A stretch of DNA of 64,000 nt from Stictocephala bisonia (lineage: Eukaryota; Arthropoda; Insecta; Hemiptera; Membracidae): NCBI GenBank assembly GCA_035578905.1, contig JAQJVL010000666.1, forward strand, positions 372,001-436,000, given 5' to 3'. Shown here piece by piece: positions 24,899 to 34,999 of the stretch (position 1 is the first letter of the stretch; every line of letters begins with the position of its first letter). The position numbers were made by a program, and so were the translations under genes. A model generated the notes under the pieces. It ran no database searches. It saw nothing but the letters and a program-made list of their open reading frames with translations, and was not told the origin of the DNA.

Positions 24899-25990
24899 TA
24901 AGGAATCCGTGTTGTTTCTCTGTTATCAAATTGTTTTGTTTTAGATAATGTAGAAGTTGTTTAAGAACGATTTTTTCAGAAATTTTTGAAAATGTTGATT
25001 TCAAGGATATTGGTCTGTAGCTGTTTGAGTCTGTCACTGGTCCTTTCTTATATTTTGGATACACTTTTGATATCTTTAGCTGTGATGGAAAAAGGCCTTG
25101 TTGGAGTGATTTATTTATAAGGACTGTAAGCGGGTAGGTCAGTTCGTTTTTGCAGATTTTAACCATTTTAGAGGATATTTCATCAATGCCGGATGATGTT
25201 GTAGGCTTTAGAGAGTCTATTACATTTTGTATGTCGTTTTCTGTAGCAGGCTGGAGAAACAGTTCCTTGTTTGTGACTTGAGCTATTTGTATAGGGTTGT
25301 TATTGTTATGATTAATGATGTTATTGTCTTTTAGGGTTTTTTCAGCCATTGCAGCAAAGAAATTGTTAAAGTAATTTGTTATTTTATGTGGGTCTTGTAG
25401 TACTTCTTGTTCTGTCTGCAGTTTCCACTGGTTGTTATAGTTGGGTTTAGACTTTCTTTCGTTGTTTATAACCTGCCATAGTGCTTTAGACTTGTTGTCT
25501 GAGCTTTCTATGAATTCCGAAGTTTGTTTCTTTCTTATGGTCTTAAGCTTTTGGTCGTAGTCCTTCTTTCTCGCTGCGGTTTCAGCTTTATCTCCAGGTC
25601 CCCATGACAGAGTTCTTTTTCTAATGCTTGAATGTAGAGGCTTTTTAGTCTAGTGCATTCTTCATCCCAGCACCTGCTTTTATTATTTTGTTTTTTCTTT
25701 ACCAGTTTTTCAGGGCAGGTGTCATTAAGTATTAATTTTATAATGTTGTGGAAATTGTTGTATGCTTGATTTGCATTTCCAGTTTTGTCTATAGTTTCCC
25801 AACTTTGAGATTGCAGTCTAGTTTTAAAGGATTCTATGGTTCTTTTGTTAAAAATTCTTTTGTTTTCTTTTATAAGAGCCGGTTTGTTTCCAGTTAGTTT
25901 CAGTGTGGCTATTTGCGCTGTGGGGTCTGATAGGCCTGAGAGTATGACAGATGTTGTGAGCAGTTGGGTGTTGATGTTGGTGCATATTCA
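24899..25990 (-). pseudogene. LINE reverse transcriptase, N-terminal half
   Basis: On the minus strand: a lysine-rich linker (ARKKDYDQKLKTIRKKQTSE), ALWQVINNERKS, NYFNNFFAAM, then KPTTSSGIDEISSKMVKI, KISKVYPKYKKG, NSYRPISLKSTFSKISEKIV and ITEKQHGFLK. The frame is cut at the TTAA insertion at 24898. The match to RT fingers (NYRPIS and the KGRST region) is clear. Frameshifts separate it from the endonuclease part upstream. Confidence 0.8.
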
Positions 25991-26590
25991 GTCTATTGAT
26001 GTTTTTGAGGTAGGTGTAATTCGAGTGGGTGGTAATGTTAATCTTGTGAGACCAAAAGATGTTAGGAATTCTTCTAGCTTGGCATTGTCATGGTTATCTT
26101 TTTCAAGATTGTTTACATTTATATCTCCCAAGATGATCGTTGGCTTCTTGCTACATAGTGCTTCGTCTAGTTGGTCAGATAAAATGTTGATTGCTTGCTC
26201 CAGGTTTGCACTTGGGGGTTTGTAGACTCCTATTACTTGTATGATATTTTTTTGAATTTTTATTTCAAATAAAGCGGTTTCGCATATTAGCTCTATTTCT
26301 TCATTGCTTGCTTTTAAGAATGTTATATATCCTTTGAGTCTTTGTTTTACATATCCTGCTACACCTCCTTTTTTATGGTTTTTCCTCGTGAAGCCACCCA
26401 CCAGTGAGTAGCCATCAATACAAGTGTTCTCAAGGTCTTCTTGAGTTAGACCATGTTCTGTGATTATTATTAGGTCTGGCTGAGTGCTACTGAGAAAATG
26501 TGCAAGTTAATCAGTCTTTTTTGTTAGCCAGTTGATATTTTGGTGGGCAATGGTTACTTGTAGTGAGTAGTTGCCTTTTTTCTCAGTAGC
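25985..26590 (-). pseudogene. LINE AP-like endonuclease domain
   Basis: Minus-strand motifs: HQNINWLTKK near 26555, PDLIIITEHGL near 26470, GGFTRKNHKKGGVAGYVK, IIQVIGVYKPPS, TIILGDINVNN (equivalent to GDFN) and a final LTLPPTRITPTSKTSID. These are the ordered motifs of apurinic endonucleases of LINEs, which nick the target DNA. The early part has at least one stop, so the copy is inactive. Confidence 0.75.
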
Positions 26591-26635
26591 AAGTTTAAAC
26601 GTTGTTTCCAATATTTATCTCGGACCTTATACTCA

Positions 26636-27230
26636 ATGTTTTACAAGCTAATAAATATTAGTAGTTTTACTATTTACAACTTGTCTTTAATATATATGAC
26701 TGAGGCTCAAAATAGTTTTTTGAAAAATAACAGCGAGACAATATGTGTAGATGGTACTCACGGACTGAATAATTATGATTTCCAGTTATTTACTCTCCTT
26801 GCTATCGACGACACCAGAGAAGGCTTCCCAGTAACATTTATGATATACAATGCTACTGATGAAGTGGCAATTACAACATATTTTGAATTTGTCAAGATTG
26901 CTTCTGGACCAATTGCTGTTAAAAATTTTCATGTCAGAAATGGAGGAGACATTTTTTCAGCATTGAAAAATGTTATGGGGAATCCAAACCACAGAATTTT
27001 TGTGCATGGCACGTCCTGAGGGCCTGGAGAAATAACATAAGCCAAAAGATCAAATCATCAGAAAACCGTATTCAAGTGCAAACACTTTTGCAGACACTCG
27101 TTTATGAGTTAGATGTGAATGTCTTTGAAGTACTGATATCTATATTTTTGAAAAAAATAAGCGATTACAATGATACCATAGACCTTCTATTATACAATAT
27201 TTTTATTCATCTGTATCCAGTGATAATTAG
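26636..27230 (+). pseudogene. MULE-type transposase, catalytic domain start
   Basis: Reads IYMTEAQNSFLKNNSETICV then DGTHGLNNYDFQLFTLLAID and DDTREGFPVTFMIYN, the typical first-Asp region of insect MULE transposases (CVDGTHGL). Downstream in a shifted frame, HVLRAWRNNISQKIKSSENR and QTLLQTLVYELDVNVFEVL continue the protein after a frameshift near 27010. MULE transposases excise and insert DNA by a DDE mechanism. The copy is broken, and the next part is displaced by about 1.6 kb of inserted DNA. Confidence 0.7.
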
Positions 27231-27239
27231 CCTTTCGTG

Positions 27240-28870
27240 GACTATGTATAGGGCCAATTAAAAAAAACGTACTTTCACAAACAACATTGTTATTAGTATA
27301 GTTCTGAAAATTCCATTACAACGAAATATCAAAAATCGATACTAGCACAAACAAGCTAAGTTGTATTGTAATAATCAGTCTTGTAACGTTCTCTCTCCTC
27401 ATTGAGGTTACATTAATTTAAAATTCATAATTAATTTGATCAAAAATTATTCAAATTAAAATTGTGCTCTTATCTCAGGGTTTAAATTTGGGTAATTTGG
27501 TGGAGCTGTATAATACAAGAAATCAAGACTTGCTTTACAAAATTAGTTTATTAACATTGTCTTTTATTTTACTTTACTTTTCTGACAAATTTTCTATTAC
27601 AACAAAACTGAACTTTGATTAGTTGTCTAAAAAACAATTTTCTGAAACATTATTTAAACAAGACTTATAACTAAACTTATCTGTAATATTCGTCGTTTGT
27701 TGGACCGCATGGTAGCCTCTTCTATTTTATCTACTAAACTGATACTAATAATTTCACCACTATGTTAATAAAACTTCTGTGTTTAAGTTCAAATTGTTTT
27801 CTGAAAATAATATTTAAACAGTTTAATTATATACTTTTACACACTTGGTACTAAAAAGTTGGAGTCCAGTGGACACCCAAGTAGTTACTCCTACATGGGT
27901 CTAGAGGGAAGTGGACGAGAGTCCTGGCTGTTGGCGTCAGTTGCCAGACCGTTTCAGTTACAAGCGTGGTTCTCCTTCTCCTCCATACCGTCAGCCTATA
28001 GCGTCCTTCCTTTTCCGAGGCTAGGTTTCGTTAACCAATCACTTCTCTTATGATTGGGTCCTGGTTAGAGACTACCTGCGCGTCACCCTGGCTTGTCATG
28101 TCTACTATTGTGGCGACACGATAGCCCTTGTCTGTAGATAATAATACAAAGGAACGTTGTTTACTGAATTCTTGGAAAACATCTGCCACGACACAAACAT
28201 CTCTATTCGCTTTTCTAGCTGGCTGGTTATTTACTTACAACGATTTTCGAATATTATTTAAATGTTTATTGATTATTTTAATTAAATGTATCCCTTTTCT
28301 CAATAAAACAATTTATTATTTATTTTATTTAATTAATATACTCGTCAATTTGGTGGACCTGTTACAGTCTACTGTAATAACCAAAAATTTCCATTTTGGT
28401 TCTGGGTGGAATAGCTCCGCCACGTATCTCGTCACCATTAATTAAAAATTCATTAGTTAAAAAATCAATACTTTGATCTTCAAACCTGTTTGTCACTGAC
28501 CTTCCACCGCTCGGGATATACCTTCTGCTCACGAACTTGCATGAACATCGCCATGTTGCCGAGTGACATGGAAGTGAAGTCTGGCCTAAACCACACTCCA
28601 TAAAAATGAAGAATATTCTACAGATGAGTAGAAAATTCTACCTTTTATTCACACAAAATCGGAGAAAATACTATTCCATCCGGATGAAAAGAAGTATTTT
28701 CTACGAAGTTGAATTTACTTCGTTTTTATTCATTGAAATGAAGAATATTCTTCGAAAAAGAATTTTCTACTTTTTATTCACATCACCCATTGTCTTAGAC
28801 TGATCTGATAATATCTCATATTGCAACATTTTTATTTAATTCGTAAACTAGGAGTATGATTGAATGTAGG
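27240..28870. mobile_element. Insertion inside the MULE remnant; possible solo LTR
   Basis: This 1.6 kb separates two parts of one MULE protein. About 27860-28346 is a GC-richer block ending with AATAAAAC signals and CTCGTCA, followed by TTTGGTGGACCTG, in the style of an LTR followed by a primer-binding site. No gag or pol follows. At 28606-28790 there are three AT-rich degenerate units (ATGAAGAATATTCT and similar, GTAGAAAATTCTAC). Ends were not defined. Confidence 0.3.
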
Positions 28871-28934
28871 TATTAGAGTTATTGTATCAGTGTTTGGTAC
28901 CAATAAATAGCGACGGCAGAAAAGGATTGATTAC

Positions 28935-29815
28935 AAATGCATAAAGCTTTTTGGCGGACAGGCTGGGGCAGGGCCAGCCTCTCACGAGGATGCCAACAAG
29001 AGCTAGGAAGGAGTGGGTGAGTGTCGTAGTACGTGATGATACTACAACATTCAAAGAATATTTTTACACTTATTATGTAAAGAATGAAATACATAAAACC
29101 TGGTCTTATTGTTACAGCACTCATCTCGGCATTAATACGAACATGTATGCAGAGAATTTCAATAACATTCTTAAGTAGGCTACTTTTACCTTAAAGGAAA
29201 ACGAGTCAGGCGTTTGGACAAAATATTATTTGCAATTCTACAGTTAATTGTCAACAAATTGTTTGATTTGTTAATCAAAATGACAAGAGGCAAATTAGTA
29301 CAAAAATTACAAATTCTCGGAAAGAACCATGAACGTAGTTTAACAATAGAAGATTAAAATATAACAAAGACGACGGTTCATGGCAAGTTTGGTCTTCATC
29401 CAGTAAGGAAATGTATTATGTTGTTCAAATAAGACACTGCAACACTTGCCAGTTACTTTGCCTACATTGCAAGTCTTGCTTTCATGAGTATATATGTGTA
29501 CTTGCATGGACAACTGTATTAAGAACATGTGTAAGCATATCCATGCAGTTGCATGTTTCAACTTAACTCATGAAAACACTGATAATAACGTATCCAACGA
29601 CGCTCTTGTAATGGGTTTGGAAGTCAATGAATTATCAAAATGCTCACTTCAAAAAGATATTTTAAGTGAAATAAGCAAAGAGACTGATCAAGATGAAAAG
29701 TTACAAATTGAAAACTTAAAAATACCTAATGATTTACAATCCATGGTAAATGAACACTGTGATGACGCTCTACTTAAAGAGCCAATTAAAGAAAATAAGA
29801 AATACTGCTGAAGCA
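28935..29815 (+). pseudogene. MULE-type transposase, C-terminal part with SWIM-like zinc motif
   Basis: Plus strand: MPTRARKEWVSVVVRDDTTT then FKEYF, then WSYCYSTHLGINTNMYAENF (family form GINTNMHxER). Further on there are Cys-rich pieces (CNTCQLLC...HCKSC) in one frame and YTCTCMDNCIKNMCKHIHAV-like residues in the next. This CxCx(n)CxH order is the SWIM zinc finger that follows the catalytic domain in MULE transposases. The last open frame (29494-29811) ends with an acidic tail. Several frameshifts and stops are present. A short similar tail (SFLSTKKSKTEERIK) is at about 30733. Confidence 0.6.
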
Positions 29816-31310
29816 ATAAAGAATTCTTCTTCAAATCAACTTACTTTAAAAGTATGTACCTATTAAATTACTGTATTATAATATTACTAGTAGTGTAGTT
29901 AATAGTGTAGCTTTTTTGTCAAAATTTAATACAAAATTGTTCCCTTTGCTATGAGGCATTTTAGACCCTGTGACACTGTGTCGTAAATGTTAAATTAAAT
30001 ACGACTTTATGGTGCATTTATAAATTGTAAACTCACTCAACTCATTTACTTCTCTTGGCCTGTAGTCTCAGTCCATTTTTTTATATAACCTAATACACTC
30101 ATAAAGTGCATTGGCCCACTTTTTTATATCTGCCATTATTTCAATATTGGAAGTAAATTAAAATATATATATAATGCTTATATAAATACTTATATATAAA
30201 TTAAAATATATATAAGTATATAATGCCCCTTTCATCAAGGTACCGAATTTAATTTGTTTGCAATTGTGAGTAAAAATGGCCAAAATACAGCAGTATGGAT
30301 TTTTATAAAGTACTTATACACAAATATAATTATGATCAATCAACATGTTTGGCTGTAATCGTGATACAAAGAAACTGACAGAAAAATGTAGAACGACCCA
30401 TTAAAACACAGACATTACTTCAGTGAGTCATTATTCTTTTTTACTGTATAACATAAGTGAAGACATTCAATGAAATTTTAAAATTGTAGAAGTGTCACTT
30501 GTTATATTATAAACTTTTACCAACACTTTTAAATTGCAACTACTTCTCTCAATCTTTAGTAACATAATAAAAAAAAAAAAAATACTTAATATTTGAGTTC
30601 AACTGTACTTCACAAATTTACTTGCAACTTAAAACTACCCATTATAATTAAATCAGTTATTCTGATAAGGTAGTATGTGTACATGTTCTGTCTAGGAAAA
30701 AAAATAAAACATCAAAAATAGACAAGCAAATGAGTTTTTTAAGCACCAAGAAGTCTAAAACTGAGGAGCGAATTAAAGTAGCTCTGGATTTGATGTACAG
30801 TTCAGGTATCATAGTTCTTTATTTTTATTGCTTGAAATTATATCTTTTGAATCATTTACAAATGTTACACCTTTTTCCCTTCTTCTTCATTGGTTCAGGA
30901 TTGGTCAAGATAGCTGAAATCCACCCAAATATTTAAGTACTGTTAAGTACAACTAAGCACTGTTAGTAAAATTAATAGATATTTTTACAAATATATGCAA
31001 ACTATAATATTTACGAACAGTAAAAGTCAAAATAATTTTGTGCAATTTTTCTTGCTTTATTTTATAGTAAAATATTTAAGACTTGGAAGGAAAGTATTGT
31101 CATAGACCTTTTATTATATTTTAACACATAAACAATTATAATGAATCATAGACCATATTAAATACACAAATTAACATGAAAAATCCTATATATGAAAAAT
31201 AAGAGAAATTAAAAAATATAAGAATGAAATGTATATATAATCAATGATTCAACTTACCCACACGCTAAATTAATCATATGTTATCTTCATTTGTTTTATT
31301 TTTATATTTG
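29816..31310. other. AT-rich DNA without recognised genes
   Basis: Contains a TATATA-rich stretch at about 30165-30220 and the possible MULE tail near 30730. The other short frames look like chance. Confidence 0.4.
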
Positions 31311-31317
31311 TTCATTT

Positions 31318-31390
31318 CTTATAGGTTATATTATTTACACTCTGAAGATGGCATAAGAGCCGAAACCAGTCATGTATTATTATAAAAAAA
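31318..31390 (+). mobile_element. Penelope-like 3' end with hammerhead-like motif
   Basis: CTGAAGA (31342-31348), a GGC...GCC hairpin, GAAAC (31362-31366) and GTC (31369-31371) occur in the order of a hammerhead ribozyme core (CUGANGA, stem II, GAAA, UH). Flanks TACACT and ATGTA can pair as stem I with one bulged C. One extra U lies between the CUGAAGA box and stem II, and stem III would be only 2 bp. The motif is therefore degenerate or only a look-alike. Such ends are known for Penelope-like elements. Confidence 0.35.
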
Positions 31391-31490
31391 CTAGCTGACC
31401 CGGCGAACTTCGTACCGCCTAACAGTCATTGAATGTCGTGTATAAGCTATTATGTTATAAGCTAACATAATGTAGAATTTTATTAACATA

Positions 31491-31775
31491 AGGTCGGTAG
31501 CGTAGTTGGTTCAATACCAGCTTCATGTGCTAAAGGTCCTCAGTTCGATCCCAATCAGAGTCAATACATTTTGAGAAGGATCAGCTGATAACCACCTGAT
31601 TCATTTGTCATTGGGCTATTCATTAATGACACTTTCTAAGGAATAGTCGGCCTTAGTTTGTAACAATGACTACATTCCCTCATTTACACTCATCACACTC
31701 ATTCGAAATCCATATTCGCCCATATCTTGACAATCGGCGTCTTATGAATAAATAAATAATAAAATAAATAAATAA
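31491..31775 (+). mobile_element. tRNA-derived SINE inserted in the Helitron
   Basis: The head has an A-box-like GTAGCGTAGTTGGTT and a B-box-like CAGTTCGATCCC, spaced as in a tRNA. Then comes a body with GAAGGATCAGCTGATAACCA and ATTCGAAATCCATATTCGCC, ending in an AATAAATAAAT-type tail. An inverted second copy is at 52590-52853. SINEs are transcribed by Pol III and moved by LINE machinery. Confidence 0.85.
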
Positions 31776-31839
31776 TAGCTCAACTTACAGAGGTGTGATT
31801 GAGACAGTGTGTCAATAAATGTTCTTGATTTGATGCCGT

Positions 31840-32103
31840 TTATTGGAGTGCACTCGGATATACAATGTTTTTGGTTTTCCCATCTGGTGCGTACACAAAT
31901 AAATCCATAGGTCTTCCAACGCGTGAGCAGGCCACATAAAGCTGTCCGTGGGAGAAGCATGGATTTTCCAAATTAAGCCCACATACTTGTAGCGATTGTC
32001 CTTGTACTTTGCTGATCGTCATTGCGAAGGTGAGTCGTACCGGAAACTGTAAACGTTTGAAATCGAATGGCATTTCTGTTGGAATCATTGGGATGAGTGG
32101 CAA
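31840..32103 (-). pseudogene. Helitron helicase, C-terminal end
   Basis: About 88 codons containing FKRLQFPVRLTFAMTISKVQ and GQSL (helicase motif V region), then NPCFSHGQLYVACSRVGRP (motif VI) and FVYAPDGKTKNIVYP. This is the typical end of PIF1-like helicases of Helitrons, which unwind DNA during rolling-circle transposition. The upstream part is cut off by the LINE insertion at 32104. On the far side (37375 and beyond) no helicase sequence resumes, so most of the gene was lost earlier. Confidence 0.85.
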
Positions 32104-32414
32104 CAAATCAAATCAAATCAAATATACTTTATTGCCGTGAAACAAATACAATATGCAATGGCTTGCGTCATAAATTAGATCTAAAATTAAAGTTAAATTA
32201 AAATAGTCTTATTCTAACTATTTTTAATATATTCATCCACAGAATAAAAACACATCAACTAAAAAAGTCTTAAGTCTTTTTTTAAAAGTAATGAAGTCCG
32301 TTTCTGTTTTAAGGAATTCAGGAAGGGCGTTGAATAAGATTACGGCGTTATAGTTGGTGTGGTTTTCAAAGAAAGAAGTGGTATGGTAAGGAATGTTAAG
32401 TTTATGTTTATTTC

Positions 32415-33149
32415 TCAGGTTGTATTTTGACTGTGGAACAAGGGACTGAAAAAAACTATGGTTCTGTTTAAAAAAAGTAAGGTATGAAAAATGTATATGC
32501 TAGGAAAAGTTAAAACGTTCAAGTTCTGAAAAATATTTTTGCACGACTCTCTTTGACGAATTCCAGCAACAATTCGCAATGCCCTCTTTTGTAAAACAAA
32601 TATGCGTTTGGTTAGTGATCTTTCTGACCCCCAGATTGTTACTGCATACGACAAGTACGGCAATATTAAAGCATAGTATGTAGTAAGAAGGACTGCACTG
32701 TTTGTAAACTGTGAGAGTGTACGAAGCACAAAAATTCCAGAACACACTTTCCGAGCTACATTATTTATGTGGGAATAGAAATTCAAATTTCTGTCCACAG
32801 ATAAGCCCAAGAACTTCACCGAGTGTTGAGAAAATACCTCAATATCACCGACCCAAACACTGAGATCATCATCCCGCTTTCCTGTGATTGAGAAGTCCAG
32901 TAAATTAGTTTTATCAGTGTTTATGACTAAACCATTTTCCTGAAACCATTGGACAATCCTATTAGAGTTCACAAAAGTGTTGACCTCCAATGAATTATGA
33001 CAATGGTTATCCATTATAATTGACGTGTCGTCAGCAAATAGACACAAATGAGCATCAGGAACACAACTCCTCAGGTCATTTATATATAGAATAAATAAAA
33101 GGGGCCCAGTATGAGCCCTGGGGAACTCCTGCCATAACCGTTTGCACAT
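32415..33149 (-). pseudogene. CR1-like LINE RT, C-terminal half
   Basis: Contains TGPLLFILYINDLRSCVPDA, CLFADDTSIIM (motif C, Asp-Asp intact), NGLVINTDKTNLLDFS, SVKFLGLSVDRNLNFYSHIN, LPYLSYAVTIWG and RIFVLQKRALRIVAGIRQRE. These are the palm end, thumb and CR1-type connection region. It overlaps the upstream RT frame (33076-33969) after a frameshift within PQGS-LGP, where the upstream frame reads PQGSYWAP. The frame starts within RT and has no start of its own. Confidence 0.88.
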
Positions 33150-33969
33150 CAGAACGACAAAGCTTCAAAGTGACACCGTCCACATAAAACATCTCGACAT
33201 TCTTGAATCCCTTAAATACGATTAAATACGACGAAACCCATTGCTTTGCCACACCACGTACTCCAATCCTATCCAGTTTTCCCAGTAGAATTTCGTGCGG
33301 AACCATATCAAATGCCTTTCGCAGATCAAAAAAGACACCCGAAGCATCCATACCTCTATCTAAGGCACATACTACTTTATTTAAAAGCGTGAACATAGCC
33401 CTGACAGTGGAGCCTCCCTTGACAAAACCAAACTGGTTGTTGAACAATATATTATGTTGACTTATGAAAGACCACAATCTACTAAGAACTGCCTTCTCAA
33501 AAACCTTTGAGAAAGTCGATGTGATAGATATTGGTCTAAAATTGTCAAGGTTATCAACTTCACCTTTTTTGTGCAATGGCTTTACAATGGACAGTTTTAA
33601 GGTACTAGGGAACACTCCACTTTGAAAAGAATAGTTAATGAGATGTTCAAGTGGTCCGGCGAAAATGTCACAACATGATTTAAGCAGCTTGGATGATATT
33701 TTATCACAACCCGAAGATGTTTTAGGTTTTAAAGACATGATGATATCTGTAACTTCCATTATAGAGACTGGCTTAAAAAATAATGAAAATTTGCTATGGG
33801 CAGCCCGAAAATGAAAGGGAAAACTCCTGGTAGAAACAGGGACATTTTTGGTAACATTTATAAAGAAGTCATTAAAGCTATTTGACACTAGTTTACGATC
33901 ACTAATAATGGACTTATATTGCTGCTTTAATGATAAAAAATGCTGCCTCATCACATGGGAAGAATCCAA
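33076..33969 (-). pseudogene. CR1-like LINE RT, N-terminal half
   Basis: Motifs: LVSNSFNDFFINVTKNV, KPKTSSGCDKISSKLLKS, STLKLSIVKPLHKKGEVDNL, NFRPISITSTFSKVFEKAVL, NNQFGFVKGGSTVRAMFTLL, FFDLRKAFDMVPHEILLGKL and AGVPQGS. This covers RT motifs 0 to B. It ends out of frame just after PQGS; the other half is at 32415-33149. Together they would prime on nicked target DNA. Confidence 0.88.
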
Positions 33970-33999
33970 ATCTTTTGTCCAATAATACCACAGTTTAAC

Positions 34000-34940
34000 C
34001 TACTCTCGAAGTTTCTGCTGATCAGCACTTAAAATCACTCTGCTTCGTGGACATTTCTCACGGATTCTTATTTTCTTCTCAGGAAAAGCCTGTTCGAAAC
34101 AAAAGGATATTGAAGATTGAAAAAAACGCATTTTATCATCCATAGTAACTCCCTCATAGACATCAGACCACGTTTCACGTCCCAATAAATGTTTGAAGAT
34201 ACGGACCTTGTCATCAGAAAAGGATCGCCTATATAAATATTTAGGACGTTTAGCATCACTAGGCGTTGATAGCTTTACAATTGCCACCTGTGCATGATGA
34301 TCACACAGTGCAGTAATTAAAACTGAGCAAGTGAAAACATCATCGGGAAGGTCAGTGTAGACATGATCTATTAAGGACTTGGAGTTTTTAAATTCTCGGG
34401 TATACGACATTATCTTATTTCTCAAATCATGAGAAGCCATCATACATATTAAGTTACCCTATCAACTTTAATATCAGCAACGGAGAGATTGACATTAAAA
34501 TCCCCAACAACGATTGTTCTAACCTCTGGTCTTATGATTTTCCCCAGACAATCCGATAGACTACTGTAAAAAAGCTCATGCTCCGCTATTGAGGATGAAA
34601 ATGGTTGCGGTTTATAAGCAGTGACTATCAGGTACGTTTGGTTGTCATCAAGATGGAACCTAGCAGCAGCAAGCTCACACTTACCCTCCAGACAAAATTG
34701 TGAAACATCTACTATTTGGGATTTTATTGAAGGTTTACTGAAAATACAGACGCCTCCCTTTTGAAGCGAACTACGGCAGTAGGCTGTGATGGCCTGATAC
34801 CCATGTAAAGATATAACTTCAAATTCGAAATCTCTTAAATGATGCTCAGATAGACACACGATGTCCGGATCCTCCGAGTCAATGAACATTTGAAACGTAT
34901 CGAGTTTACCAGAGAGACCCTGCACATTGTGGTGAACCAT
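34000..34940 (-). pseudogene. CR1-like LINE AP endonuclease
   Basis: Two adjoining frames. 34940-34449: VHHNVQGLSGKLDTFQMFID, PDIVCLSEHHL, KGGVCIFSKPS, YLIVTAYKPQP, TIVVGDFNVNLSV. 34443-34000: SKSLIDHVYTDLP and ALCDHHAQVAI. These correspond to the ordered N, E, Y, GDFN, SLIDHV and SDHH-type motifs of APE endonucleases. The gap between the frames is a stop/frameshift near 34445. The protein nicks target DNA for target-primed reverse transcription. Confidence 0.85.
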
Positions 34941-34999
34941 CTTTAGCTTGCCAGATAAAATATGGTTAGCTACGGAGTTCCCTGAGGCGTTAGTACTTC

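Larger units (their letters stand above)
19195..26600 (-). mobile_element. CR1/Jockey-like LINE split by a piggyBac-like insertion
   Basis: One minus-strand LINE is seen in two blocks. The 5' block (about 26600 down to 24902) has an AP-endonuclease start (HQNINWLTKK, then IIITEHGLT, IGVYKPPSA, ILGDINVN) and the RT fingers (KPTTSSGIDEISSKM, NSYRPISLKSTFSKI, EKQHGFLK). The 3' block (20457 down to about 19195) resumes exactly at GRSITTAIIQ and continues through SKAFD, YRGVPQGSVLGP and YADDTVI to the RT C-terminus. Joined, the motif reads QHGFLK/GRS, as expected for RT. GTTTAAAC occurs at both outer ends (about 19191 and 26592) and may be a target duplication. Stops and frameshifts lie between EN and RT. 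Confidence 0.85.

Noticed and set aside
27240..28870. Complete LTR retrotransposon
   Set aside because: Only an LTR-like block and a possible primer-binding site are seen; no gag, protease or RT and no second LTR were found.
29494..29811. Independent host gene with a Cys-rich N-terminus
   Set aside because: Position and the CxCx(n)CxH order fit the SWIM end of the adjoining MULE remnant.
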